A DNA stretch of 64,000 nt, from positions 2,294,001-2,358,000 of the forward strand of contig WLWP01000001.1 of the NCBI GenBank assembly GCA_012103505.1. The letters are read 5' to 3'. Below, piece by piece: positions 25,581 to 33,133 of this stretch (position 1 is its first letter; every line of letters begins with the position of its first letter). Under the pieces are notes generated by a model, which saw nothing but the letters and a program-made list of their open reading frames with translations, did no database searches and was not told the DNA's origin. The DNA comes from Pseudomonadales bacterium. GTDB lineage: Bacteria; Pseudomonadota; Gammaproteobacteria; Pseudomonadales; Azotimanducaceae. Position numbers and translations under genes: made by a program.

Positions 25581-27589
25581 ACCTTTAGCCGACTATCTCG
25601 TATCTCTTGCATCTGATCACGGAGGTTTGCTGCTTCTTCAAACTCAAGATTCTGGGCATGTTCCATCATCTGTTTTTCGAGCTTATCTAACAACTTTCCT
25701 AAGGCCTTCGGATCTTTCGGTATTTCGATTTGGTCTCGCTGGCGACCGGATCGCTTCGACCCTTTAGCCGCACCAGGCGCCATACGTGCGCCTTCCATCA
25801 CGTCCGAGACTTGTTTGATAACGCTGACTGGTGTGATGCCATGCTCCAGATTATGCGCAATCTGTTTCTCACGACGACGTGTCGTTTCGCCGATCGCCCT
25901 GGTCATCGACCCGGTCATGTTGTCAGCGTAAAGAATTGCTCGACCACGGACATTTCTAGCGGCTCGACCGATGGTTTGTATCAACGATCCTTCCGAACGA
26001 AGAAAACCTTCCTTATCCGCATCCAAAATCGCGACCAACGAGACTTCTGGCATATCCAGACCCTCGCGAAGCAAGTTGATCCCGACAAGAACGTCGAACT
26101 CACCTAGTCGCAAGTCGCGGATGATCTCCATTCGCTCGACTGTATCGATGTCAGAGTGGAGGTAGCGCACGCGTACACCATGTTCATCAAGATACTCAGT
26201 CAGGTCTTCAGCCATCCGTTTGGTGAGTGTTGTGACAAGCACTCTATCGCCACCGCCAACCACGGTCTTTATCTCACCTAAAAGATCGTCGACCTGCGTT
26301 GACGCTGGCCGAATAATGACATCGGGATCGACCAATCCTGTTGGGCGCACCACCTGTTCAACTATCTTCCCACCCTTTTCGTGTTCGTACTTCCCCGGTG
26401 TCGCGGAAATAAACAGCATCTGAGGTGCAAGCCGTTCCCATTCATCAAAACGAAGTGGTCGGTTATCAAGGGCGGAAGGCAACCGGAAGCCAAACTCAAC
26501 AAGGGTTTCCTTGCGTGAGCGATCACCTTTATACATCCCGCCGATCTGCGGCACAGTCACATGAGACTCATCAATGACCATGAGGGCATCAGATGGTAGA
26601 TAGTCGAACAACGTGGGCGGCGCTTCGCCAGGTTCACGCCCTGACAGGTAACGGGAGTAATTTTCGATACCTTGGCAGTAGCCCAGCTCTTGGATCATTT
26701 CCAAATCGAATCGCGTTCGTTGCTCCAACCTCTGAGCTTCTACTAACTTGTTATGTCGCGTCAGATACTCCAAACGATCCTGCAACTCGTCCTTGATGTC
26801 CCCCAAAACGTTCAAGACACGTTCTCGAGGCGTGACATAGTGGCTTTTCGGAAAGACTGTGTATCGTGGCACCCGTTTGATCACTTCACCCGTTAGGGGA
26901 TCGAAGATAGAGATTTCCTCGATCTCATCATCAAAGAGCTCGACACGCACCGCCTCTTTTTCTGACTCAGCGGGAAATACATCGATAACATCCCCCCGTA
27001 CGCGATAGGTGCTGCGCTGAAAAACTTGGTCGTTCCGTGTGTATTGCAACTCGGCCAAGCGGCGTAACAAGTAACGCTGATCGACGCGGTCGCCACGATC
27101 AAGGTGCAATACCATCTGCAAATAGGATTGAGGATCGCCTAAGCCATAGATCGCAGACACCGAAGCCACAATCACCGTATCGCGACGCTCCAAAAGAGCC
27201 TTGGTTGCTGATAGGCGCATCTGCTCGATGTGCGAGTTGATAGACGCATCTTTCTCTATGTAAGTATCGGACGCTGCAACATAGGCTTCTGGCTGGTAGT
27301 AGTCGTAGTAAGAAACGAAATACTCAACGGCATTGTTTGGAAAAAAGTCTTTGAACTCGCCATAGAGTTGAGCGGCAAGGGTTTTGTTAGGTGCCATGAC
27401 AATCGTCGGCCGCTGCACGGCTTCAATGACTTTGGCCACAGCAAAGGTTTTGCCGGACCCAGTGACACCCAGCAACGTTTGATGGCTTAGGCCATCCTGA
27501 ACGCCTTCCACCAACGCACTGATCGACGCGGGTTGATCTCCGGCAGGTTCATAGTCTGCGACAACTTTGAGTTCGGCTACATTTTGCAC
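25577..27589 (-). CDS. uvrB: Excinuclease ABC subunit B
   Basis: UvrB, the damage-verification helicase of nucleotide excision repair, 670 residues, full length. It has a Walker A GVTGSGKT at 41-48, the beta-hairpin region [25 protein letters not shown] (about 93-117), helicase motifs including [21 protein letters not shown], and [10 protein letters not shown] near 540. The C-terminal UVR domain (about 628-668; [23 protein letters not shown]) contacts UvrC. The start codon is GTG. It is monocistronic and converges with the P450 gene. A SOS-box-like dyad lies in its upstream region. Confidence 0.98.
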   Translation of the reverse strand: MQNVAELKVVADYEPAGDQPASISALVEGVQDGLSHQTLLGVTGSGKTFAVAKVIEAVQRPTIVMAPNKTLAAQLYGEFKDFFPNNAVEYFVSYYDYYQPEAYVAASDTYIEKDASINSHIEQMRLSATKALLERRDTVIVASVSAIYGLGDPQSYLQMVLHLDRGDRVDQRYLLRRLAELQYTRNDQVFQRSTYRVRGDVIDVFPAESEKEAVRVELFDDEIEEISIFDPLTGEVIKRVPRYTVFPKSHYVTPRERVLNVLGDIKDELQDRLEYLTRHNKLVEAQRLEQRTRFDLEMIQELGYCQGIENYSRYLSGREPGEAPPTLFDYLPSDALMVIDESHVTVPQIGGMYKGDRSRKETLVEFGFRLPSALDNRPLRFDEWERLAPQMLFISATPGKYEHEKGGKIVEQVVRPTGLVDPDVIIRPASTQVDDLLGEIKTVVGGGDRVLVTTLTKRMAEDLTEYLDEHGVRVRYLHSDIDTVERMEIIRDLRLGEFDVLVGINLLREGLDMPEVSLVAILDADKEGFLRSEGSLIQTIGRAARNVRGRAILYADNMTGSMTRAIGETTRRREKQIAHNLEHGITPVSVIKQVSDVMEGARMAPGAAKGSKRSGRQRDQIEIPKDPKALGKLLDKLEKQMMEHAQNLEFEEAANLRDQMQEIRDSRLKV

Positions 27590-27639
27590 GCGGTCTAGTC
27601 TACGGAACTAGCACGCGCGCGCAACGAACTTCCAGACAT

Positions 27640-27663
27640 CTACTGACACATAGATGTCAGTAG
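27640..27663 (-). promoter_or_regulatory. Inverted repeat between uvrB and its upstream gene
   Basis: CTACTGACA at 27640-27648 and TGTCAGTAG at 27655-27663 form a perfect 9-bp dyad. It begins with TACTG and ends with CAGTA like a LexA box, but with 12 rather than 10 bases between CTG and CAG. It may be a variant SOS operator for uvrB, or the 3' hairpin of the gene that ends at 27665. A second inverted repeat, ACATCTA/TAGATGT (27636-27657), overlaps it, so the two hairpins exclude each other. Confidence 0.4.
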
Positions 27664-27664
27664 G

Positions 27665-28018
27665 CTACTTCTCTTCTTTATCAGCTTCTTCTGCATCCGG
27701 AGCTGCATCACTAGTTTCTTCTGCTGGTGCTGCTTCCGCTTCTACTTCAGCCGGTACTTCTTCTGCCGCTGGCGCTTCTTCGGCAGAAGCTTCCTCTTCG
27801 GCGGGGGCTTCTGCTTCGGCAGGGGCTTCTTCTACTGCTTCTTCTACTACCTCAGGCTCCGGAGCTTTCGGTGCAGGCGCCTCGATCAGCCCATGTTCAA
27901 GCAGCAACCGTACCTTGTCATCACCGTTGATGGACTGCTTGTTCGCGCTCTTGATGGCATGCCGACCGTCTCGACGCAAATAGATCGTATATTCTTCTGT
28001 ACTCGCAACAACTTTCAC
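27665..28018 (-). CDS. Small protein with acidic Ala/Glu-rich tail
   Basis: A 117-residue protein starting at GTG, with a strong AAGGAGA site 6 nt upstream. The first 46 residues are a compact globular-looking segment (EYTIYLRRDGRHAIKSANKQSINGDDKVRLLLEHGLI). The rest (about 50-117) is almost entirely Ala, Glu, Pro and Val, with the repeated pattern of APAEEE type, strongly acidic and likely disordered. It resembles a small family seen in gammaproteobacteria, but I cannot name it. It lies divergent to korA and upstream of uvrB. Confidence 0.7.
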   Translation of the reverse strand: MKVVASTEEYTIYLRRDGRHAIKSANKQSINGDDKVRLLLEHGLIEAPAPKAPEPEVVEEAVEEAPAEAEAPAEEEASAEEAPAAEEVPAEVEAEAAPAEETSDAAPDAEEADKEEK

Positions 28019-28180
28019 TGGGGTCTCCTTGCTTTCCTATTGGATTCTCTGATGTGTTCAGGCGCGGCACTCTACGCGATTAGGTATTTGAGTCAATCAT
28101 GAAATGGACCGTGCAGTTACCCTACATATCCATATACCCAAGCATTCCAAGCTAGTAGATGCAATTAGGGGTATTTTGGG

Positions 28181-28186
28181 TACAAT
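28181..28186 (+). promoter_or_regulatory. Possible -10 element upstream of korA
   Basis: TACAAT, a 5 of 6 match to the sigma-70 -10 consensus, lies about 30 nt before the korA start in the 198-nt divergent region. No good -35 is seen at 17 bp. Confidence 0.35.
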
Positions 28187-28216
28187 GCGCGCCTCTTTTT
28201 CAGCCAGAAAATCAAA

Positions 28217-30073
28217 GTGAAACAAACACTTGGCACCAAAATGAGTCACGTCGTCCGCTTCGCGGGAGACTCAGGTGATGGCATTCAACTGCAAGGCCAG
28301 CAATTCACTGTTGCCTCAGCATTAGCTGGTCATGACCTCGCCACGTTGCCTGATTTCCCAGCTGAAATACGTGCACCGGCGGGTACTCGCTATGGTGTGT
28401 CTGCATTTCAAATCCAATTTGGTGGCGAACGTATAACGACGCCGGGCGATGCCCCAGATGTCCTAATTGCCTTCAATCCAGCAGCCCTTGTGGTCAATTT
28501 AGAAACGCTCGCACCACATTCCTTGGTTCTTGTCGATGAAAGCGCATTTACCGAACAGCGTTTGAAGCGCGCAGACCTCGCGACTAATCCGCTCGATGAT
28601 GGCACTTTGAGTGATCACGAAGTTGTCCGCATAGACATTACACGCATGGTGACAGAGGCAGTAAAGCCACACGGTCTTGGCACCAAGGACTCGGTTCGCT
28701 GCAAGAACTTCTGGGCACTCGGCTTAGTACTATGGATGTTCGATCAACCTAGAGAGCCGACCCAAGCGTGGATACGGTCAAAGTTCGCAAGCAATGAACA
28801 GGTTAGAGACGCCAATCTAACCGCCCTTGATGCTGGTCATGCCTACGGTGAGACAGCCGAGCTCACGCACATCCTCGATCATGAAACCATACCGGAAGCG
28901 CCCCTAGATGCGGTTGAGTACAGAACCATCACGGGTGCTGAAAGCCTTGCATTGGGTCTGGTTGCTGCTGGGGAACTCGCTGATACTGAGCTAATGTTCT
29001 GTTCCTATCCGATCACGCCTGCGTCTTCCTTACTACATAACTTGGTTGGCTTAGAGGATGCCGGTGTCGCCACTTTTCAAGCAGAAGATGAGATCGCCGC
29101 CGTCAGTGCTGCGATCGGATCATCCTACGCAGGCAAGCTCGGCGTGACCTCATCCAGTGGTCCTGGTATCGCGCTTAAGGCCGAGGCAATTGGCTTGGGT
29201 GTGGCGACTGAGCTCCCACTCATCGTCGTTAACAGTCAACGCGCTGGTCCGTCGACAGGGATGCCTACCAAAACCGAACAAAGCGATCTTTATCAGGCGG
29301 TTTATGGCCGGAACGGTGATACTCCCATCCCCGTTGTCGCAACCCGTTCACCCGCAGATTGTTTCGATGCTGCAATCGAGGCTGTCCGTATTGCCCTTCG
29401 CCATATGACACCCGTGATCTTGTTGACCGACGGCTATATCGCAAATGCGTCAGAACTCTGGCCATTGCCCGACATCGACGCTTATCCAGAAATCGAAACC
29501 CGGCGCCCGACAGAAGAAGACTCTGGTTCTGTATTCCAGCGGGATCCCGCAACACATGCACGTCTATGGGCGTCGCCTGGCGACGATCGATTTATTCATC
29601 GAGTTGGTGGCATCGAGAAAGACTTCGATTCTGGCAATATTTCCTACGATGCAGCCAATCACCAAACAATGACTGATTTACGCGCGAACAAAGTCTCGAG
29701 CGTCGCGAACTTCATCGAGCCCCAGATCATCGATCAAGGTAGCTCTGATGGACTCGTGATCGTCGCATGGGGCTCTACTTACGGCACGATCTACAAAGCA
29801 GTAAAAGATGCGTTGCAGGCCGGGTTAAACGTAGCGCATGTACATCTAAGGCACATCAACCCATTGCCACCGAACTTAGGTGAACTGTTGGCAAACTTCG
29901 ACACGGTACTGATACCTGAACTCAACAACGGCCAACTGGCTACCTTGATACGAGACCGGCTCTGCCTTCCCGTACAGCAACTCAACAAAGTGACTGGTCA
30001 ACCGTTCACCGTTACCGAAGTTCGTGACGCCATAGAACTCCACGCCACCCGCCAAGTACAGAGCGCGGGATAA
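28217..30073 (+). CDS. korA: 2-oxoacid:ferredoxin oxidoreductase, fused gamma-alpha subunit
   Basis: One subunit of a TPP-dependent enzyme that oxidatively decarboxylates a 2-oxoacid (probably 2-oxoglutarate) to its acyl-CoA, reducing ferredoxin. At 618 residues it is the long type in which the gamma domain (residues 1-190; FAGDSGDGIQLQGQQF) is fused in front of the alpha domain (from about 230; FCSYPITPASSLLH, FQAEDEIAAVSAAIGSS). GTG 28217 is the annotated start; ATG 28241 is possible. The beta subunit gene follows after 12 nt. The pair would replace or supplement the classical 2-oxoglutarate dehydrogenase in the TCA cycle. Confidence 0.93.
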   Translation: MKQTLGTKMSHVVRFAGDSGDGIQLQGQQFTVASALAGHDLATLPDFPAEIRAPAGTRYGVSAFQIQFGGERITTPGDAPDVLIAFNPAALVVNLETLAPHSLVLVDESAFTEQRLKRADLATNPLDDGTLSDHEVVRIDITRMVTEAVKPHGLGTKDSVRCKNFWALGLVLWMFDQPREPTQAWIRSKFASNEQVRDANLTALDAGHAYGETAELTHILDHETIPEAPLDAVEYRTITGAESLALGLVAAGELADTELMFCSYPITPASSLLHNLVGLEDAGVATFQAEDEIAAVSAAIGSSYAGKLGVTSSSGPGIALKAEAIGLGVATELPLIVVNSQRAGPSTGMPTKTEQSDLYQAVYGRNGDTPIPVVATRSPADCFDAAIEAVRIALRHMTPVILLTDGYIANASELWPLPDIDAYPEIETRRPTEEDSGSVFQRDPATHARLWASPGDDRFIHRVGGIEKDFDSGNISYDAANHQTMTDLRANKVSSVANFIEPQIIDQGSSDGLVIVAWGSTYGTIYKAVKDALQAGLNVAHVHLRHINPLPPNLGELLANFDTVLIPELNNGQLATLIRDRLCLPVQQLNKVTGQPFTVTEVRDAIELHATRQVQSAG

Positions 30074-30085
30074 AGAGATCAAATT

Positions 30086-31078
30086 ATGAACGCACTTACC
30101 TTCAAGGATTTCGCCACCGATCAAGAAGTCCGCTGGTGTCCCGGCTGCGGCGACTACGCAATCCTAAAGAGCGTACAACGCGCACTTGCCGACGGTGCAG
30201 CAGATCCAGCAAACACTGTATTTGTCTCAGGCATCGGTTGCTCATCGCGCCTACCGTATTACATCGAAACGTATGGCTTTCATACCATTCATGGGCGCGC
30301 GCCTGCATTCGCAACTGGCGTGAAGCTTGCTAATCCTGAACTCGATGTTTGGGTCGTTACGGGCGACGGCGACGGCTTGTCCATCGGCGGCAATCACTTG
30401 TTGCACGCGCTACGGCGTAACATTGATCTCAACGTCTTGCTCTTCAATAACGAAATCTACGGTCTCACCAAAGGCCAATACTCCCCAACGTCGAGACCAG
30501 GGACAAACAGCCCATCAAGTCCAGCTGGTTCCGTTGAGTCTCCAATCGCACCGGGACAATTCGCATTAGGTGCCGGGGCGACATTTTTCGCCCGCTGCGT
30601 CGATATTGATCAAAAGGGTATGCCTGGGATCTTCAACGCGGCAAAAGATCATGCGGGAACGGCCTTCGTTGAGATCCTGCAGAACTGTATCGTCTACAAC
30701 AAAGACGTTTTTGACGATGTGGTCGCCAAGAAGAACGCAGCAGACAATCAGGTCCTCGTTCAGCACGGCGAACCACTACTCTTCGGCAAAGAAAAAGACA
30801 AAGGTCTAATGCTGAACACCAAAACTCTCAAGCTAGAACCAGTCGTTGTAGGTGCCGACGGTGTTTCGATCAGTGACATCCAGATTCACGACGAAACCAA
30901 CCCGACACTTGCACAAATGCTTGTCGATATGGGTCCTGGTGCACCAACCGCGATGGGTATCATTCATCGCCGTGAGGCACCTGTCTTCGATCAACAGTTT
31001 TGGGGAATCAGGCCTCGGTCACGCAAACAGCACGTAAAATCGTTACTGCGCACTGGTAATTTACTTGATAGAAGATAA
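30086..31078 (+). CDS. korB: 2-oxoacid:ferredoxin oxidoreductase beta subunit
   Basis: The TPP-binding subunit, 330 residues. The N-terminal Cys motif WCPGCGDYAIL is near residue 16, a further Cys is in GIGCSSRLPYY, and the TPP motif is VTGDGDGLSIGGNHLLHALRRN with the closing NN in FNNEIYGLT. It pairs with the fused alpha/gamma subunit upstream. The C-terminal 90 residues include the RRREAPVFDQQFW-like end common to this subtype. A hairpin terminator lies about 40 nt downstream. Confidence 0.93.
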   Translation: MNALTFKDFATDQEVRWCPGCGDYAILKSVQRALADGAADPANTVFVSGIGCSSRLPYYIETYGFHTIHGRAPAFATGVKLANPELDVWVVTGDGDGLSIGGNHLLHALRRNIDLNVLLFNNEIYGLTKGQYSPTSRPGTNSPSSPAGSVESPIAPGQFALGAGATFFARCVDIDQKGMPGIFNAAKDHAGTAFVEILQNCIVYNKDVFDDVVAKKNAADNQVLVQHGEPLLFGKEKDKGLMLNTKTLKLEPVVVGADGVSISDIQIHDETNPTLAQMLVDMGPGAPTAMGIIHRREAPVFDQQFWGIRPRSRKQHVKSLLRTGNLLDRR

Positions 31079-31115
31079 CTGCCTCACGCGATAGCACTTC
31101 AAAGCCCACCCCAAC

Positions 31116-31135
31116 TGTGCGCTTTCGCACATTTT
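31116..31135 (+). terminator. Rho-independent terminator after korB
   Basis: TGTGCG-CTTT-CGCACA forms a 6-bp stem with a 4-nt loop followed by TTTT and a further T-rich stretch. It lies between korB and the GntR-family regulator gene. Confidence 0.65.
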
Positions 31136-31153
31136 GTTACCTGACGTAACAAA
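31133..31153 (+). promoter_or_regulatory. 21-bp palindrome, candidate operator
   Basis: TTTGTTAC-CTGAC-GTAACAAA is a perfect dyad with 8-bp arms. It lies immediately upstream of a likely -35 box (TTGCTA at 31158-31163; -10 TAGATT at 31181-31186, 17-bp spacing) for the GntR/RND operon, so it could be the site of a second regulator. It is distinct from the TGG/ACC sites further downstream. Confidence 0.5.
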
Positions 31154-31157
31154 TAGC

Positions 31158-31186
31158 TTGCTAATACCCCGCTTTTTCTCTAGATT
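31158..31186 (+). promoter_or_regulatory. Putative promoter of the GntR-RND-MATE operon
   Basis: TTGCTA and TAGATT, each 4 of 6 to consensus, are spaced by exactly 17 bp. The start of transcription would fall near 31193, inside the GntR-type operator region, as expected for an autorepressed gene. Confidence 0.45.
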
Positions 31187-31190
31187 GCCC

Positions 31191-31224
31191 TGACCAAATT
31201 GGTCTGACCACCTTGGATAGACCA
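31191..31224 (+). promoter_or_regulatory. Tandem FadR-type operators for the downstream GntR regulator
   Basis: TTGGTCTGACCA at 31199-31210 contains TGGT-CTG-ACCA, a perfect match to the FadR-subfamily pattern TNGTNNNACNA. A weaker second copy, TTGGATAGACCA at 31213-31224, starts 14 bp later. GACCAAATTGGTC at 31192-31204 adds a further overlapping dyad. The position, at and just after the likely transcription start, fits autorepression by the regulator encoded from 31269. Confidence 0.6.
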
Positions 31225-31268
31225 AATCGACTCGATATCGACGTACAACTGCGCACACTAGGTTCTTT

Positions 31269-31991
31269 ATGGCGGGCAAGCACGACCAAATTGCTGGAAG
31301 TCTGATCCAAGACATCCTTTCAGGACACTACCGTGTGGACGAACGTCTGCCGTCGGAGCGCGATCTCGCGACGCGTTTTGATGCCAACCGCGGTGCGGTT
31401 CGCGAGGCCATGAAAAAGCTAGAACAACTTGGCGTCGCAGAGGTAAAACCTGGTGGCGCCCGTGTTCGTGACCGCAGCGAAGCATCGGTCGATGTGATCT
31501 CGCACATGCTAGAACAAGGCGATCTTCCGGACATGCGCCTCGTTGATCAGATCCTTGTCGTCGTTAACGGTCTAATGAGCGTCGCCGCAGAACAGACCTT
31601 GGAGCTGGCTGGCGATGAGGAAATTGAGGCAATTCGTAAGATCGCGAACAACATGGCAGCGGGAATCGAGGATGAGACAGTACACACCTTGGCTCGCTTT
31701 GAGCTGATGCAATCAATCATGCTCGCGTCTAACAACCTGCCGCTGCAACTCGTTGCGCGCTCACTCTTCGAGCAATTTGCCCCTCATCTTGGGGTGCTCT
31801 CTCAATACGCAATTACAGATCATGAAGCGTGGGCAATTTTTGCTCGCCAGCTTGATCAAGCTCTTGAAAAACGCGACTTACCCGCTTTACGGGCGTCGTT
31901 TTCCGGAATTTCAAATTTAAATCGTGAAACCATGATGCGAGCGTTCGAAGCTGCACGACATGGACTAGGTCTGGAGGCCACATCATCATGA
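31269..31991 (+). CDS. GntR-family (FadR/FCD type) transcriptional regulator
   Basis: A 240-residue regulator. The N-terminal winged helix-turn-helix (about residues 8-72) has the typical LPSERDLATRFDANRGAVREAMKKLEQLGV segment. Residues 90-230 are a helical FCD-type ligand-binding domain, with Asp/His residues such as DHEAWAIFARQ that could bind metal or a carboxylate ligand. Its gene overlaps the start of the efflux adaptor gene by 4 nt, so it very probably controls the following RND/MATE operon and itself through the TGG-ACC sites upstream. The ligand is unknown. Confidence 0.92.
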   Translation: MAGKHDQIAGSLIQDILSGHYRVDERLPSERDLATRFDANRGAVREAMKKLEQLGVAEVKPGGARVRDRSEASVDVISHMLEQGDLPDMRLVDQILVVVNGLMSVAAEQTLELAGDEEIEAIRKIANNMAAGIEDETVHTLARFELMQSIMLASNNLPLQLVARSLFEQFAPHLGVLSQYAITDHEAWAIFARQLDQALEKRDLPALRASFSGISNLNRETMMRAFEAARHGLGLEATSS

Positions 31992-33133
31992 TGCGCACAT
32001 TCATCATCCCTGCCATCATCATTGTGGTATTTGTGTTCGGCGGCGCGACGCTCATGGCGACGGCTCCCGTACTTGAACCAGCCCCAATAACGCCGGTTAC
32101 TTCTACGGTTAGGGTACAAACCGTAGCGCCAGAACTCGTACAGCTCAAAGTGCATTCCCAGGGCACGGTTATGCCTTCAACAGAAAGCCAGCTGATTCCA
32201 GAAGTGTCTGGCCGTGTGGTTTGGATGTCACCTAAGCTTGTGGCGGGAGGATATTTCGACGAAGGAGAATTGTTGGCACGCGTCGACAAACTCGACTACC
32301 AAAATACCGCAGACCGCGCCAAAGCCTCTTTGATACGAGCCCAGGCTGAACAGCAACACGCAAAGTTCGAGTTCCAACGCTTAAAGAGTCTAGAGTCCCG
32401 TCGTCTCACATCACGATCTCAGTTAGAGAATGCGCTGCGTGCCCTGCGAGTTGCGGACGCGGCATTGCAAGACGCCAAGGTGGATTTCGACCAGGCAACG
32501 CAAAACGTCGAGCGTACTGAAATCACTGCGCCATTTACCGGCTTAGTTCGGTCTGAAAACGTAGACATTGGCCAATTCATCTCGCGTGGTGCGATGATCG
32601 CTACGCTGTATGCGAGTGATCTGTCGGAAGTCCGCTTACCTATCGCCGACCGACAGCTTGCGTTCCTAAATTTACCACCCACCATCCGCGGCGAATTACC
32701 TGAGCATCTACAACCTAGAGTGACGCTCACAACCGAATACGCCGGACAAAAACTACGGTGGGAAGGCAAGATCGTCCGCACTGAAGCAGAAATCGACATC
32801 AGCTCGCGCATGGTTCAGTTGGTCGCTCGAGTGACTAACATAGACTCGGACACGCCTTTAGCTGTCGGTCTTTTTGTAGAAGCAGAAATCGAAGGTCTAT
32901 CTGCAGAGGACATCGTTGTCCTGCCTCGATCGGCTCTCCGCAACGACAATCAAGTACTCGTCGTCGATGAAGAGAATCGGCTACGATTTCGACCGATCGA
33001 AACGCTACGTCTTTATCAAGACAATGTGCTCGTCGCTGACGGATTGGCTGCAGGAGAACGCGTGTGCGTATCTCCGATACAGACCCCAATCGACGGCATG
33101 GCTGTCAACCCGATTCAAGACGGGGCTAGTTAG
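31988..33133 (+). CDS. RND efflux periplasmic adaptor subunit
   Basis: A membrane-fusion protein of 381 residues. It has an N-terminal anchor (about 5-27), a biotinyl-lipoyl-like half (QGTVMPSTESQLIPEVSGRVVWM near 55-80), a coiled-coil hairpin (about 100-165; many Ala, Arg, Gln and Leu), then beta-barrel and membrane-proximal domains. It links the inner-membrane RND pump to an outer-membrane channel, which is not encoded here. The start overlaps the regulator stop (ATGA) and the end overlaps the pump start (TAGTG), a tight translationally coupled operon. Confidence 0.92.
   Translation: MMRTFIIPAIIIVVFVFGGATLMATAPVLEPAPITPVTSTVRVQTVAPELVQLKVHSQGTVMPSTESQLIPEVSGRVVWMSPKLVAGGYFDEGELLARVDKLDYQNTADRAKASLIRAQAEQQHAKFEFQRLKSLESRRLTSRSQLENALRALRVADAALQDAKVDFDQATQNVERTEITAPFTGLVRSENVDIGQFISRGAMIATLYASDLSEVRLPIADRQLAFLNLPPTIRGELPEHLQPRVTLTTEYAGQKLRWEGKIVRTEAEIDISSRMVQLVARVTNIDSDTPLAVGLFVEAEIEGLSAEDIVVLPRSALRNDNQVLVVDEENRLRFRPIETLRLYQDNVLVADGLAAGERVCVSPIQTPIDGMAVNPIQDGAS

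Noticed and set aside
31813-32289. 158-codon minus-strand frame across the GntR/adaptor junction
   Set aside because: It is antisense to two clear, overlapping genes and encodes no recognisable protein.
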